Shown here: positions 50,267 to 59,037 of the stretch, in pieces | Layout of the letters: each line of letters begins with the position of its first letter | How positions within the stretch are numbered: the stretch's first letter is position 1 | From: UBA11475 sp902486425 | GTDB lineage: Bacteria > Bacillota > Clostridia > Christensenellales > Borkfalkiaceae | Direction of reading: 5' to 3' | Assembly (NCBI GenBank): GCA_902486425.1 | Contig: CABTOK010000005.1 | Coordinates: 163,960 to 227,959, forward strand | DNA length: 64,000 nucleotides | The notes under the pieces: generated by a model | Databases searched by the model: none | Seen by the model: the letters and a program-made list of their open reading frames with translations, nothing else | Told to the model about the DNA's origin: nothing | Position numbers and translations under genes: made by a program

Positions 50267-50457
50267 TTTTATCCGTAACGATGATTTGTAGTTTTATCAA
50301 TAAGCCAAACTGATCGGGTAAAACTGACTTGTGTCCTTATGACGTAAAAATGCGATACGAATCGTGTCCCGACGGCAAAAAAGCGCGACACACCCGGATT
50401 TATAACAAAAATATTATAAAAATCAATAAAAACACATTTAAAACATATAAAAAAAGC

Positions 50458-50486
50458 TTGCAAAACTGCGGCTTATATGGTATCAT
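50458..50486 (+). promoter_or_regulatory. Promoter of rplS
   Basis: TTGCAA at 50458-50463 and TATCAT at 50481-50486 with a 17-base spacer. The leader is about 60 bases. It shows that rplS is transcribed alone. Confidence 0.65.
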
Positions 50487-50554
50487 AGACAAGACTTCGG
50501 GCGGTCCTCTTTCGCATAATGCGTAACGAACGCTTAGTAAAATGGAGGTATGAA

Positions 50555-50899
50555 ATGAGCAACATAATCGACGCGATCAATAAGGAAAATTTGAAAGAAA
50601 CCGTTCCCGCGTTCAACGTAGGCGACACGGTAAGAGTATCGGTTAAGGTTATCGAAGGCACTCGTGAAAGAATCCAGGCTTTCGAAGGAACCGTTATCGC
50701 CAAAAACGGCGGCGGCATAAGCGAAACCTTTACCGTAAGAAGAATTTCCTTCGGTGTGGGAGTTGAAAGAACATTCCCGATTCATTCACCGAAAGTAGCC
50801 GACGTCCAGGTAGTAAGAAAAGGTAAAGTCAACCGTGCAAAACTCTACTACTTAAGAGGCAGAACCGGCAAAGCGGCAAAAGTCAGAGAAGACAGATAA
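50555..50899 (+). CDS. rplS: 50S ribosomal protein L19
   Basis: This 114-residue protein is L19 at the subunit interface: PAFNVGDTVRVSVKVIEGTRERIQAFEGTVIA, and VRRISFGVGVERTFPIHSP are diagnostic. The start at 50555 has TGGAGG upstream; the longer frame is not supported. In most Firmicutes rplS lies directly after trmD, but here four genes intervene and it has its own promoter and terminator. Confidence 0.98.
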   Translation: MSNIIDAINKENLKETVPAFNVGDTVRVSVKVIEGTRERIQAFEGTVIAKNGGGISETFTVRRISFGVGVERTFPIHSPKVADVQVVRKGKVNRAKLYYLRGRTGKAAKVREDR

Positions 50900-50907
50900 T
50901 AAAATCA

Positions 50908-50937
50908 AAAAATCGGACCGTTACGGTCCTTTTTTTT
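50908..50937 (+). terminator. Terminator of rplS
   Basis: GGACCG pairs with CGGTCC around TTA, followed by eight T. The remaining 170 bases to the next promoter show no gene. Confidence 0.92.
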
Positions 50938-51108
50938 ACCGTTTTTTATTCTTTTGCGGATTGTATGATTGAAAGTATAGCTTCCGGTCATCTGCCGAAG
51001 AAGAACAAAATATTTCGGTTTTTACTTAAAAATCGACAACGCTGCACATAAAAACGCCCGTAGACGTCAAAAGCGCGGCAAAAAAACAAAAAAATAAGAA
51101 AATTACTA

Positions 51109-51137
51109 TTTACAATTTTCCGAAAGTATGGTATAAA
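51109..51137 (+). promoter_or_regulatory. Promoter of the secreted-protein gene
   Basis: TTTACA at 51109-51114 and TATAAA at 51132-51137 with a 17-base spacer, about 120 bases ahead of the ATG. Confidence 0.6.
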
Positions 51138-51257
51138 TGTATATATAATATATCAGGAAAAAGTCGTTTTAAGTTCAGACCGTTTGTTATTTTACTTTTT
51201 CCGGGCGGCAGGGATCCGCTTTATTAAAGTCGGTCGTTAAAACGCAAAGGAGATCAT

Positions 51258-52043
51258 ATGAAAAAGACCAGAAGCGCAAAGGGGAGTCTTCTTGCGGGGA
51301 TTCTCGCTCTTATTTTGCTTTTCGCCGCAGCCGCTGCTGCATGCGTGCTTTGCACAAGGGATAAGACAAGTTCTTTTCCGGTAAGTTATCCGAAAATAGA
51401 AGGCGAAGTACAGAAAAACTATCTCGTCTATGTTACTTTCGAAACGGAGTTTTCGGAAGATCTTTTATACGATTCCGCTTGGGTAAAGTTCAAATCTTTC
51501 GGTAAAGGCACCGACAAGGTCAACATTCACGTAGCGGCTTCGAATTACGATACGTCCATTCCGACTACCGGTTATCTCGGCAACTACGGTTATACTTCGA
51601 AAAGAAACGACGAAACGGAAATCGGCAGAAGTTACGAAGCGACCAAAGACAATCTTAACAAGTGGATAAACATTTCGACCATTCAGCCCGGTACTTCCGG
51701 CTCCGGCGGAAACGCCACCACCGCGCAGTATCGTTACTATATCGTAGCGGTTCAGGGCGAATGCGAAATCGAAGAATTGGTTATGCTCTGCCACGAAAAG
51801 GATTCCGAAGAATATAAGCTTGCGACTCTCAAAATTCACGACGCGGGCGTAATAAAGGTTTCGGATATTTCGACAAGCCTCGACGCAGGTACCTGGCTCA
51901 CCAAAGAAGATTATAAGAGCGCTGCGGCAAGACTTTTGGACGGACAGAAGAAGTTCGATATAACCAAAGTATCTTACGGCGAAAGAGAAGGCGACACCAC
52001 CGAAGCGAAGAACAACAGACGTTACGCCGTATACGCAAACTGA
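51258..52043 (+). CDS. Secreted or membrane-anchored protein of unknown family
   Basis: This 261-residue protein has one N-terminal hydrophobic segment (residues about 10-33, LLAGILALILLFAAAAAACV) and a soluble extracytoplasmic part. AAAC at the end of the segment could be a weak lipobox with Cys29. The rest contains YLVYVTFETEFSEDLLYDSAWVKF, INISTIQPG and YYIVAVQGECEIEELVML, which suggests a beta-sandwich, carbohydrate-binding or jelly-roll fold. I do not recognise the family. AAAGGAG precedes the ATG. It stands alone, between rplS and comM, in an otherwise conserved block, which marks it as an insertion relative to Bacillus. Confidence 0.7.
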   Translation: MKKTRSAKGSLLAGILALILLFAAAAAACVLCTRDKTSSFPVSYPKIEGEVQKNYLVYVTFETEFSEDLLYDSAWVKFKSFGKGTDKVNIHVAASNYDTSIPTTGYLGNYGYTSKRNDETEIGRSYEATKDNLNKWINISTIQPGTSGSGGNATTAQYRYYIVAVQGECEIEELVMLCHEKDSEEYKLATLKIHDAGVIKVSDISTSLDAGTWLTKEDYKSAAARLLDGQKKFDITKVSYGEREGDTTEAKNNRRYAVYAN

Positions 52044-52052
52044 AAATCCGAA

Positions 52053-52084
52053 AAACGGGCGCCTTCGGGCGCCGCGTTGTTTTA
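52053..52084 (+). terminator. Terminator of the secreted-protein gene
   Basis: GGCGCC pairs with GGCGCC around a TTCG tetraloop, followed by TTGTTTT. Confidence 0.88.
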
Positions 52085-52106
52085 ACGAAGGCATAAGGGG
52101 TAAAAA

Positions 52107-53621
52107 ATGCTATCAAAGCTTATAAGTTACGGACTTGAGGGACTAAGCGGTTTTGCCGTCGAGGTCGAAGTCGATATATCCGGCGGGTTACCCGCTTTCG
52201 ATATAGTAGGGCTTGCCGATACCGCGGTCAAAGAATCGAAAGAGAGAGTCCGTTCCGCAATAAAAAACTCCGGGAAGAAGATTATTCCCGCAAAAATAAC
52301 AGTGAATCTCGCTCCTGCGGACGTAAGGAAAGAAGGCTCTTATTTAGATCTTCCGATAGCTCTCGGAATACTTAAGTCTTCCGGACAGCTCGAAGCGGAT
52401 TTATCGAAAACGGTGATACTCGGCGAACTGTCGTTAGACGGAACTCTCCGGCACGTTACGGGGCTTTTGCCTACGATTATTTCCGCATACAAAGACGGAT
52501 ATACGAAGTTCATAATTCCGAAGTCGAACGAAAAGGAAGCTTCTTTTATAGACGGCGTTACAGTTTACGCGGCGGACTCGTTGAAAACGGTTATAGATCA
52601 CGTTTCCGGTACTAATCCGATAGCTCCGTCATCGCACAGAGAATTTTCGCTCGAAAGGAGAAATTATACCTATTCGAGCGATCTGAGTTTCGTAAAAGGG
52701 CAGAAAGCTGCAAAGCGAGCTCTCGAAGTCGCCGTAAGCGGCGGTCATAATATTCTTATGGTAGGACCTCCCGGAACGGGAAAAACGATGCTCGCAAAGT
52801 GCATACCGACGATTATGCCCGATATGACCTTTGAAGAAGCTTTGGAATGTACTAAAATTCACTCGGTAATGGGGTATATAAAAGCCGACGACGGCATACT
52901 GATGGAAAGACCTTTCCGTTCGCCGCATCACACTTCGACAATGATTTCTTTAACCGGCGGCGGATCGAAAATAAAACCCGGCGAAATAAGCATGGCGCAT
53001 AACGGGGTGCTTTTCCTTGATGAAATGCCCGAATATTCCCGTCAGGCGCTTGAAGCTCTCAGACAGCCGCTCGAAGACGGCGTGGTTACGGTATCTCGCG
53101 CTTCCGGTACCGTTCAGTATCCCGCAAACTTTATGCTTGTCGCAAGTATGAACCCTTGTCCGTGCGGCAATTACGGCTCGCACGAAAAGGAATGTACATG
53201 CACTCCCGCGGCGATAGCCAAGTACCGCGCAAAAATCTCGGGACCGCTTCTCGACAGAATAGACATTCAGGTACAGGTCGATAACGTAAAGTACGACGAG
53301 ATGGTAAGTTCCGCCTCGGGCGAAGCGTCCGAAACCGTGAGGGAACGCGTAAACAGGACAAGACTTATCCAGCGCGAACGATTTAAAAACGACGGAATAA
53401 TCAAAAACAGCGACATGGGCGAAAAGCAGATTAAAAAATACTGCCGCTTGTCCGAAGAGTGCGAAGAAATTTTAAAAAATTCTTATATAAAACTGGGGCT
53501 TTCGGCAAGAGCGAGAAGTCGTATCGTAAAAGTTGCGAGAACTATCGCCGATATGTCGCTTTCCGAAAACATCCGTCCCGAACATATACTCGAAGCCGTA
53601 TCTTACAGGCACACCGATTAA
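52107..53621 (+). CDS. comM: ComM/YifB-family Mg-chelatase-like AAA+ ATPase
   Basis: This 504-residue protein has an N-terminal Lon-like domain (residues about 1-180), then an AAA+ ATPase with Walker A GPPGTGKTMLAK, Walker B VLFLDEMPEY and the CPCGNYGSHEKECTC metal-binding segment, and a C-terminal Mg-chelatase-like domain. ComM of Gram-negatives is a helicase acting in branch migration during natural transformation. Here it lies two bases before dprA, so a DNA-uptake role is plausible. AAGGGG precedes the ATG. Confidence 0.93.
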   Translation: MLSKLISYGLEGLSGFAVEVEVDISGGLPAFDIVGLADTAVKESKERVRSAIKNSGKKIIPAKITVNLAPADVRKEGSYLDLPIALGILKSSGQLEADLSKTVILGELSLDGTLRHVTGLLPTIISAYKDGYTKFIIPKSNEKEASFIDGVTVYAADSLKTVIDHVSGTNPIAPSSHREFSLERRNYTYSSDLSFVKGQKAAKRALEVAVSGGHNILMVGPPGTGKTMLAKCIPTIMPDMTFEEALECTKIHSVMGYIKADDGILMERPFRSPHHTSTMISLTGGGSKIKPGEISMAHNGVLFLDEMPEYSRQALEALRQPLEDGVVTVSRASGTVQYPANFMLVASMNPCPCGNYGSHEKECTCTPAAIAKYRAKISGPLLDRIDIQVQVDNVKYDEMVSSASGEASETVRERVNRTRLIQRERFKNDGIIKNSDMGEKQIKKYCRLSEECEEILKNSYIKLGLSARARSRIVKVARTIADMSLSENIRPEHILEAVSYRHTD

Positions 53622-53623
53622 AT

Positions 53624-54712
53624 ATGAAAAAGTATACGAAAGACGAACTTGCGGTAATATTTCTGGACGCTTTCGAAGCGCTCGATTATAACGACAAGAG
53701 CGTTATTACAGAAGAATATCTGAAATCAGGCAGCCTGAGCGAGGCTTTAAGTTCCGACCGCGTTATAAAAAGCGTTAAAGAAGAAAAACTTAAAGAAGTC
53801 TTAAATAATTGCAATAAAGATTTTATAAACGGAATTCTGGAAAAACACGAAAGTTACGGAGTTACGATAATAACGGAGCTTTCCGAAGATTTCCCGGAAA
53901 AGCTGAAGGACGTCGTTTATCCGCCGCACGCGATATACGTAAAAGGCGATTCTTCGCTCATGTTTTCGGAGCGGACGGCGGCGGTAATAGGCAGCCGCAA
54001 AAGTTTGCCTGTTGCCAAGGAAACGGCTAAAAGATACGCAGAAGAATTGACCGCTGCGGACGTAACCGTAGTTACGGGCATAGCCGAGGGCGTAGAAGAA
54101 AACGTTATAAAATCCGCAGTAAAAAGCGGAAAAATAATTTCTGTGACGGCGGGCGGTTTAGACTGCGTTTATCCTAAAGAAAACGCCGCTATTTTCGAAG
54201 AAACGGGGATAAACGGACTCGTAATTTCGGAATATCCTCTGGGAGTAAAGCCGAAGCCCTACTTTTACCCGATGCGCAACCGCCTTATTGCGGGACTTGC
54301 GGATACCGTGGTAGTTATAAGCGCGGGATTAAAAAGCGGAACATTCCATACGGTGGGTTACGCGCTCGATCAAGGTAAAGACGTATTCGTCGTTCCGTAT
54401 AACGTAGGAGTAGCTTCCGGCGAAGGCTGTAACAAGATGATAAAGTCAGGAGCGTATCTTACGGACGAACCGCAGGATATACTGACATACTTCGGAATAG
54501 AAAAGAAAGAAGCCCCTGTAAAAGAAGCAAACCTTACCCAAGCCGAAGAGAGAATATTAGGCATAGTGAAGGAAGAAGGAAACGTTCATATAGACAAACT
54601 TTCGGATTTATCCGATATGCAGATTTTCGAACTGCTTCCCGTTTTATCTATGCTCGAACTCAAAGGCCTTCTGATAAAGGACGCGGGCAATTTTTATTCG
54701 TGCGCCCGCTGA
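53624..54712 (+). CDS. dprA: DNA-processing protein DprA, divergent
   Basis: This 362-residue protein has a SAM-like N-terminal region, the Rossmann fold with AAVIGSRKSLPVAKETA, SEYPLGVKPKPYFYPMRNRLIAGLADTVVVISAGLKSG, and a C-terminal winged helix (LTQAEERILGIVKEEG onward). DprA loads RecA on incoming single-stranded DNA. It is unusual in that the usual GxARGIDxxAH segment reads VVTGIAEGVEENVIKSA (no Asp or His), and the usual LITAR stretch is replaced by FHTVGYALDQG. The start at 53624 lies two bases after the comM stop. It may still bind DNA, but its site has drifted. Confidence 0.88.
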   Translation: MKKYTKDELAVIFLDAFEALDYNDKSVITEEYLKSGSLSEALSSDRVIKSVKEEKLKEVLNNCNKDFINGILEKHESYGVTIITELSEDFPEKLKDVVYPPHAIYVKGDSSLMFSERTAAVIGSRKSLPVAKETAKRYAEELTAADVTVVTGIAEGVEENVIKSAVKSGKIISVTAGGLDCVYPKENAAIFEETGINGLVISEYPLGVKPKPYFYPMRNRLIAGLADTVVVISAGLKSGTFHTVGYALDQGKDVFVVPYNVGVASGEGCNKMIKSGAYLTDEPQDILTYFGIEKKEAPVKEANLTQAEERILGIVKEEGNVHIDKLSDLSDMQIFELLPVLSMLELKGLLIKDAGNFYSCAR

Positions 54713-54768
54713 TATGATATAAGACAATAATGCGGAATTTTCCGCAAAACCGTAAATCAAGGAGTAAT

Positions 54769-56994
54769 ATGGATTTAATTATAGTGGAATCTCCCCACAA
54801 AGCAAAAACCATCGAAAAGTTTTTAAGCGGCGACTATAAAGTCGAAGCTTCGAAAGGACACATAAGAGACTTGCCGGTAAACAAAATGGGTATAAACGTA
54901 AAAAGGAATTTCGAACCGGAATACGTTATAAACGCCGATAAACAGGCGGATATCGCAAGGCTTAAAAAGAGCGTTCAGAAGGCGGACACCGTCTACCTCG
55001 CAACCGACCCCGACCGCGAAGGGGAAGCCATTTCGTGGCACTTGGCGGAAGTACTCGGTATAGACGAAAAAAAACCTATAAGAATAGAATTTCACGAAAT
55101 TTCGCCCAAGGCAGTAAAAAACGCTCTGGCGAATCCGAGAACGATCGATATGAATCTCGTGGACGCGCAGCAGGCGAGAAGAGTTCTCGACAGAATAGTC
55201 GGTTACAGCATTTCTCCCGTGGCTTCGCTCCGTCTTAACGAAACGCTTTCGGCAGGACGAGTTCAGTCGGTAGCGTTAAAAATGGTAGTGGACAGAGAGC
55301 TCGAAATAAAAGCTTTCGTTCCGCAGGAATACTGGCTCATAAGGGCTGTTTTATCCACCGATAAAAAGGCTGTGCTTAAAGCTCTCCTTGCCGAAAAGAG
55401 CGGCAAAAAGTATAAACCCGCAAACGCCGAAGAGACCGAAAAGGTTATAAGCGAGTTAGACGCTTCGGACTTTATCGTAAAAGCGGTAAAACGTACCGTA
55501 CAGAAGGTTCACGCGCCCGCTCCGTTTACGACCAGCACCATGCAGCAAGACGGAGTTATGAGACTCGGGCTTACTTCTCCGCAGGTCATGCAGATCGCAC
55601 AGAAACTTTACGAAGGCGTTCCGACGGCAAACGGCAACCTTGCCCTTATAACTTACATGCGTACCGACTCGGTAAGAATTTCTTCCGAAGCGCAAAATGC
55701 GGCTCTTGACTTTATCAAAGAGACTTTCGGCGAAGATTACGCTCCCAAAAAGCCCAACTTTTACAAGACAAAGGGCGACGCTCAGGACGCGCACGAAGCG
55801 ATACGACCGATCGACATAAAGGTTACGCCCGAATCCATGAAGAACGTACTTGACAGAAATCAGTACAGACTTTACAAACTTATTTACGACAGATTTCTGG
55901 CTTCGCAGATGGCGGAAGCACAGTACGACGCGGTAAACGTCGACATCGAAGCCGGAGAGTATCTCTTCAAAACCAGCGGCAAGGTAGAAAAGTTCGCAGG
56001 GTATACGAGAGCGTATAAAATGAATTCCGAACCCGACGAAGATTCGGGAGAATCGGGACTTTTGCCCGACGTCACCGAAGGTGAAAAGCTTAATAAAGAA
56101 AGAATAGAAAAGGAACAGAAGTTCACCAAACCGCCCACGCGCTATACCGAAGCCACCCTTATCAAGGCAATGGAAGCCGAAGGTATCGGCAGACCGTCCA
56201 CTTATGCGACGATTATGGGTAAACTTTCCGACAAAAAGAGAGCGTACGTCACCAAGGAAAAGAATTATCTTATTCCTACCGAAATAAGCTATCCTTTAAT
56301 AGATTTTCTGTGCAAGTATTTCCCGGACATTATGGACCTTAAGTTCACGAGACGTATGGAAACCGCTCTCGACGACATAGGAGAAGGAGGCAAGGACTGG
56401 CACAAGCTTATAGCTGACTTTTACAGACCGTTCGAAAATCAGGTAAAGCACTCTACCGTAACAGACATTATCTGCGACAAGTGCGGTGCCCCAATGGAGA
56501 TAAGAAGCGGCAAATTCGGTAAGTTCGGCAACTACTATGCCTGCACGAATTATCCCGCATGCCACAACATAAAACCGGTTACGCCGAAGACTGTGATTCC
56601 AACGCAGTATATCTGCGACAAATGCGGCGGCGTTATGGTCGAGAGAGAAGGTAAATACGGTAAATTTCTGGCTTGTCTTAACTATCCGAAATGTAAAAAC
56701 ACCAGAAATCTCGACGGCACGTCGGAAAGAAAACAGGATAATTTCGAAGGCGTTTGCCCCGAATGCGGCAAGCCGACGAGAAAGATGACTTCTAAAACCG
56801 GCAAAACTTTTTACGGTTGCACCGGATACCCCGACTGCAAATTTATGAGCTGGGATAAACCGACCGGCAAAAAATGCCCCGTATGCGGTTCTTATACTGT
56901 TGAAGTAAACGGCAAAGAAAGATGCTCGAACCGCAAATGTACCGAGTACGAAAAGGCGGTTAAATCCGAAAAGACCGAAAAAACGGATAAATAA
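54769..56994 (+). CDS. topA: DNA topoisomerase I
   Basis: This 741-residue type IA enzyme relaxes negative supercoils. The TOPRIM domain has LIIVESPHKAKTIEKFL and DPDREGEAISWHL; the active-site Tyr296 lies in LITYMRTDSVRIS. Three zinc ribbons follow near the C-terminus (CDKCGAPMEIRSGKFGKFGN, CDKCGGVMVEREGKYGKF, CPECGKPTRKMTSKTGKTFYG) plus a fourth CPVCGS. The start at 54769 has AAGGAG upstream. It follows dprA as in Bacillus. Confidence 0.98.
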   Translation: MDLIIVESPHKAKTIEKFLSGDYKVEASKGHIRDLPVNKMGINVKRNFEPEYVINADKQADIARLKKSVQKADTVYLATDPDREGEAISWHLAEVLGIDEKKPIRIEFHEISPKAVKNALANPRTIDMNLVDAQQARRVLDRIVGYSISPVASLRLNETLSAGRVQSVALKMVVDRELEIKAFVPQEYWLIRAVLSTDKKAVLKALLAEKSGKKYKPANAEETEKVISELDASDFIVKAVKRTVQKVHAPAPFTTSTMQQDGVMRLGLTSPQVMQIAQKLYEGVPTANGNLALITYMRTDSVRISSEAQNAALDFIKETFGEDYAPKKPNFYKTKGDAQDAHEAIRPIDIKVTPESMKNVLDRNQYRLYKLIYDRFLASQMAEAQYDAVNVDIEAGEYLFKTSGKVEKFAGYTRAYKMNSEPDEDSGESGLLPDVTEGEKLNKERIEKEQKFTKPPTRYTEATLIKAMEAEGIGRPSTYATIMGKLSDKKRAYVTKEKNYLIPTEISYPLIDFLCKYFPDIMDLKFTRRMETALDDIGEGGKDWHKLIADFYRPFENQVKHSTVTDIICDKCGAPMEIRSGKFGKFGNYYACTNYPACHNIKPVTPKTVIPTQYICDKCGGVMVEREGKYGKFLACLNYPKCKNTRNLDGTSERKQDNFEGVCPECGKPTRKMTSKTGKTFYGCTGYPDCKFMSWDKPTGKKCPVCGSYTVEVNGKERCSNRKCTEYEKAVKSEKTEKTDK

Positions 56995-57065
56995 CCGGTT
57001 GATGCGATAATAAACCGGAACCGCGGATTAGTTATATAAGTTATCCGCGTCGATACGATATAAAG

Positions 57066-58391
57066 ATGGAAGAAGTAAGAATAATAGGCGGCGGGCTTGC
57101 CGGAGCGGAATGCGCTCTTAAACTCGCCGAATATAAGATAAAGGTAAAACTTTATGATATAAAACCGAATAAATTCACCCCGGCGCATCACTGCGAAAAC
57201 TACGCCGAACTCGTCTGTTCGAATTCTCTTAAATCGAACGACGTTTACGGCAACGCATGCGGACTTCTGAAAGAAGAAATGCGTATTTTAGGCTCGTACG
57301 TAATAGCGACTGCCGACGAAACTAAGGTACCCGCCGGCAACGCTCTCGCAGTGAACAGGGAACTTTTTTCCGAAAAAATTACTTCTCTTATAAAAAACAA
57401 CGAATACATAGTTTGCGAAAATAAAGAAGTCGAAGATATAGACGGCGATTTTGACGGCATAACAGTCATTGCGACGGGACCTTTGACCACAGGTAAACTG
57501 TCCGATTCCATATCTGAGCTTACCGGCGAAAAGATGTATTTTTTCGACGCGGCGGCGCCGATAGTCTCGAAGGATTCGATAGACATGAACTCGGCATTTA
57601 TATCCGACAGATGGGGAGAACCGGGCGTCGGCGATCACATAAACTGCCCGATGAACAAGGAAGAATACGAAGAATTTTTATCCGCCGTTCTTACCGCAGA
57701 AAGGGTTAAACTTAAAGACTTCGAGGACGCTTCGGTGTTCGAAGGCTGTATGCCCGTCGAAGTTATGGCGAAAAGAGGTAAGGACACTTTAAGATTCGGA
57801 CCGCTTAAACCTGCGGGACTCACCGATCCGAAAACGGGCAGATGGCCTTACGCCTGTCTGCAACTCAGAAAAGAAGATAAAGACGGAAACATGTATAATT
57901 TGGTGGGGTTTCAGACTAATCTCACGTTTCCGGAGCAAAAAAGAGTTTTCGGCCTTATACCCGCTCTTAAAAACGCGGAATATTTCAGATACGGCGTTAT
58001 GCACAAAAATTCTTATATACGTTCGCCGGGAGTGTTAAAGTCGGACTTTTCGCTTATAAAAAACGACAAAATATATTTTGCGGGACAGATAACGGGAGTC
58101 GAAGGCTACGTCGAATCAGCTGCTTCCGGCTTAGCGGTCGCTTACAACGTTATTCTTAAAAAGAGAAATTTACCGCCCCTCTGCTTCGGACGTAAAACCG
58201 TTATAGGCGCGCTTTCGGATTATATAGCTTCGCCTACAAGCGATTTCCAGCCGATGAACGCAAACTTCGGGATAATCGAAAGCGTTTATACCGATAAGAA
58301 AAACAAAGCGGATAAAAAACGTTTGCAGGCGGAAAGAAGCCTTGATATAATAAAAACGTTCAGGGTAAAATTCGACAGCTTTCAAGCATAA
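57066..58391 (+). CDS. trmFO: Folate-dependent tRNA (uracil-54) methyltransferase
   Basis: This 441-residue flavoprotein makes m5U54 in the T-loop of tRNA using methylene-tetrahydrofolate. The FAD site is VRIIGGGLAGAECALKLAEY; family hallmarks are ENYAELVCSNSLKSNDVYGNACGLLKEEMR, PAGNALAVNRELF, and GVEGYVESAASGL. Length is normal. It follows topA as in Bacillus (gid). A GATATAAAG region precedes the ATG with no strong ribosome site. Confidence 0.98.
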   Translation: MEEVRIIGGGLAGAECALKLAEYKIKVKLYDIKPNKFTPAHHCENYAELVCSNSLKSNDVYGNACGLLKEEMRILGSYVIATADETKVPAGNALAVNRELFSEKITSLIKNNEYIVCENKEVEDIDGDFDGITVIATGPLTTGKLSDSISELTGEKMYFFDAAAPIVSKDSIDMNSAFISDRWGEPGVGDHINCPMNKEEYEEFLSAVLTAERVKLKDFEDASVFEGCMPVEVMAKRGKDTLRFGPLKPAGLTDPKTGRWPYACLQLRKEDKDGNMYNLVGFQTNLTFPEQKRVFGLIPALKNAEYFRYGVMHKNSYIRSPGVLKSDFSLIKNDKIYFAGQITGVEGYVESAASGLAVAYNVILKKRNLPPLCFGRKTVIGALSDYIASPTSDFQPMNANFGIIESVYTDKKNKADKKRLQAERSLDIIKTFRVKFDSFQA

Positions 58392-58431
58392 CGGTACCGC
58401 TTAAAGTATACCAAATTTAATATAAAAACAG

Positions 58432-58475
58432 CGGTTTCGCCAATTAAGCCGTAATAATTACGGTTTGGCGAAATC
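58432..58475 (+). promoter_or_regulatory. Large imperfect hairpin before hslV
   Basis: GGTTTCGCCAA and TTGGCGAAATCC form an outer stem and CCGTAAT/ATTACGG an inner stem. It sits between trmFO and the hslV ribosome site, with no T-run, so it is not a normal terminator. It could be a translation or RNA-stability element. Confidence 0.5.
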
Positions 58476-58502
58476 CTACCGTCAAATAAAAAGGAGAATA
58501 AA

Positions 58503-59036
58503 ATGGACGAATTCAAAGGCACGACTATATGTGCCGTTAAAAGAGACGGAAAGGTTGCCATTGCCGGCGACGGTCAGGTAACGCTTTCCAATTCGATAGT
58601 TTTTAAAAGCAACGCAAAAAAAGTAAGAAGAATTTACGGCGGCAAGGTAGTTTTAGGCTTTGCCGGCACCGTTTCGGACGCTTTCGCACTGTCCGAAAGA
58701 TTTGAAGAAATGCTTTCTAAATACTCGGGCAATCTTATGAGAAGCGCGGTCGAACTCGCCGAGCTTTGGAGAGAAGACAAACTCCGCAAATTAGAAGCGA
58801 TGATGATCGTCGCGAATTCCGAAACCGTTCTCATAGTTTCGGGTACCGGCGAAGTAATAGAACCCGACGACGGCGTATGCGCCATAGGATCGGGCGGTAA
58901 CTATGCGCTTGCTGCGGCGAGAGCACTTATCAAAGAAACAGATTATTCAGCAAAAGAAATCGCTTTAAAAGCTTTACAGATAGCGAGCGAAATCTGCGTA
59001 TTCACAAATTCCAACATAATCTGCGAGGAGGTATAA
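58503..59036 (+). CDS. hslV: ATP-dependent protease subunit HslV (ClpQ)
   Basis: This 177-residue proteasome-like peptidase has the mature N-terminal Thr after a short propeptide (MDEFKG, then TTICAVKRDGK with Thr7), plus GDGQVTLSN and IGSGGNYALAAARAL, all typical. It assembles as two hexamers and works with HslU. AAGGAG precedes the ATG. The hslU start follows after one base. codV/xerC, which precedes it in Bacillus, is absent here. Confidence 0.97.
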   Translation: MDEFKGTTICAVKRDGKVAIAGDGQVTLSNSIVFKSNAKKVRRIYGGKVVLGFAGTVSDAFALSERFEEMLSKYSGNLMRSAVELAELWREDKLRKLEAMMIVANSETVLIVSGTGEVIEPDDGVCAIGSGGNYALAAARALIKETDYSAKEIALKALQIASEICVFTNSNIICEEV

Positions 59037-59037
59037 A

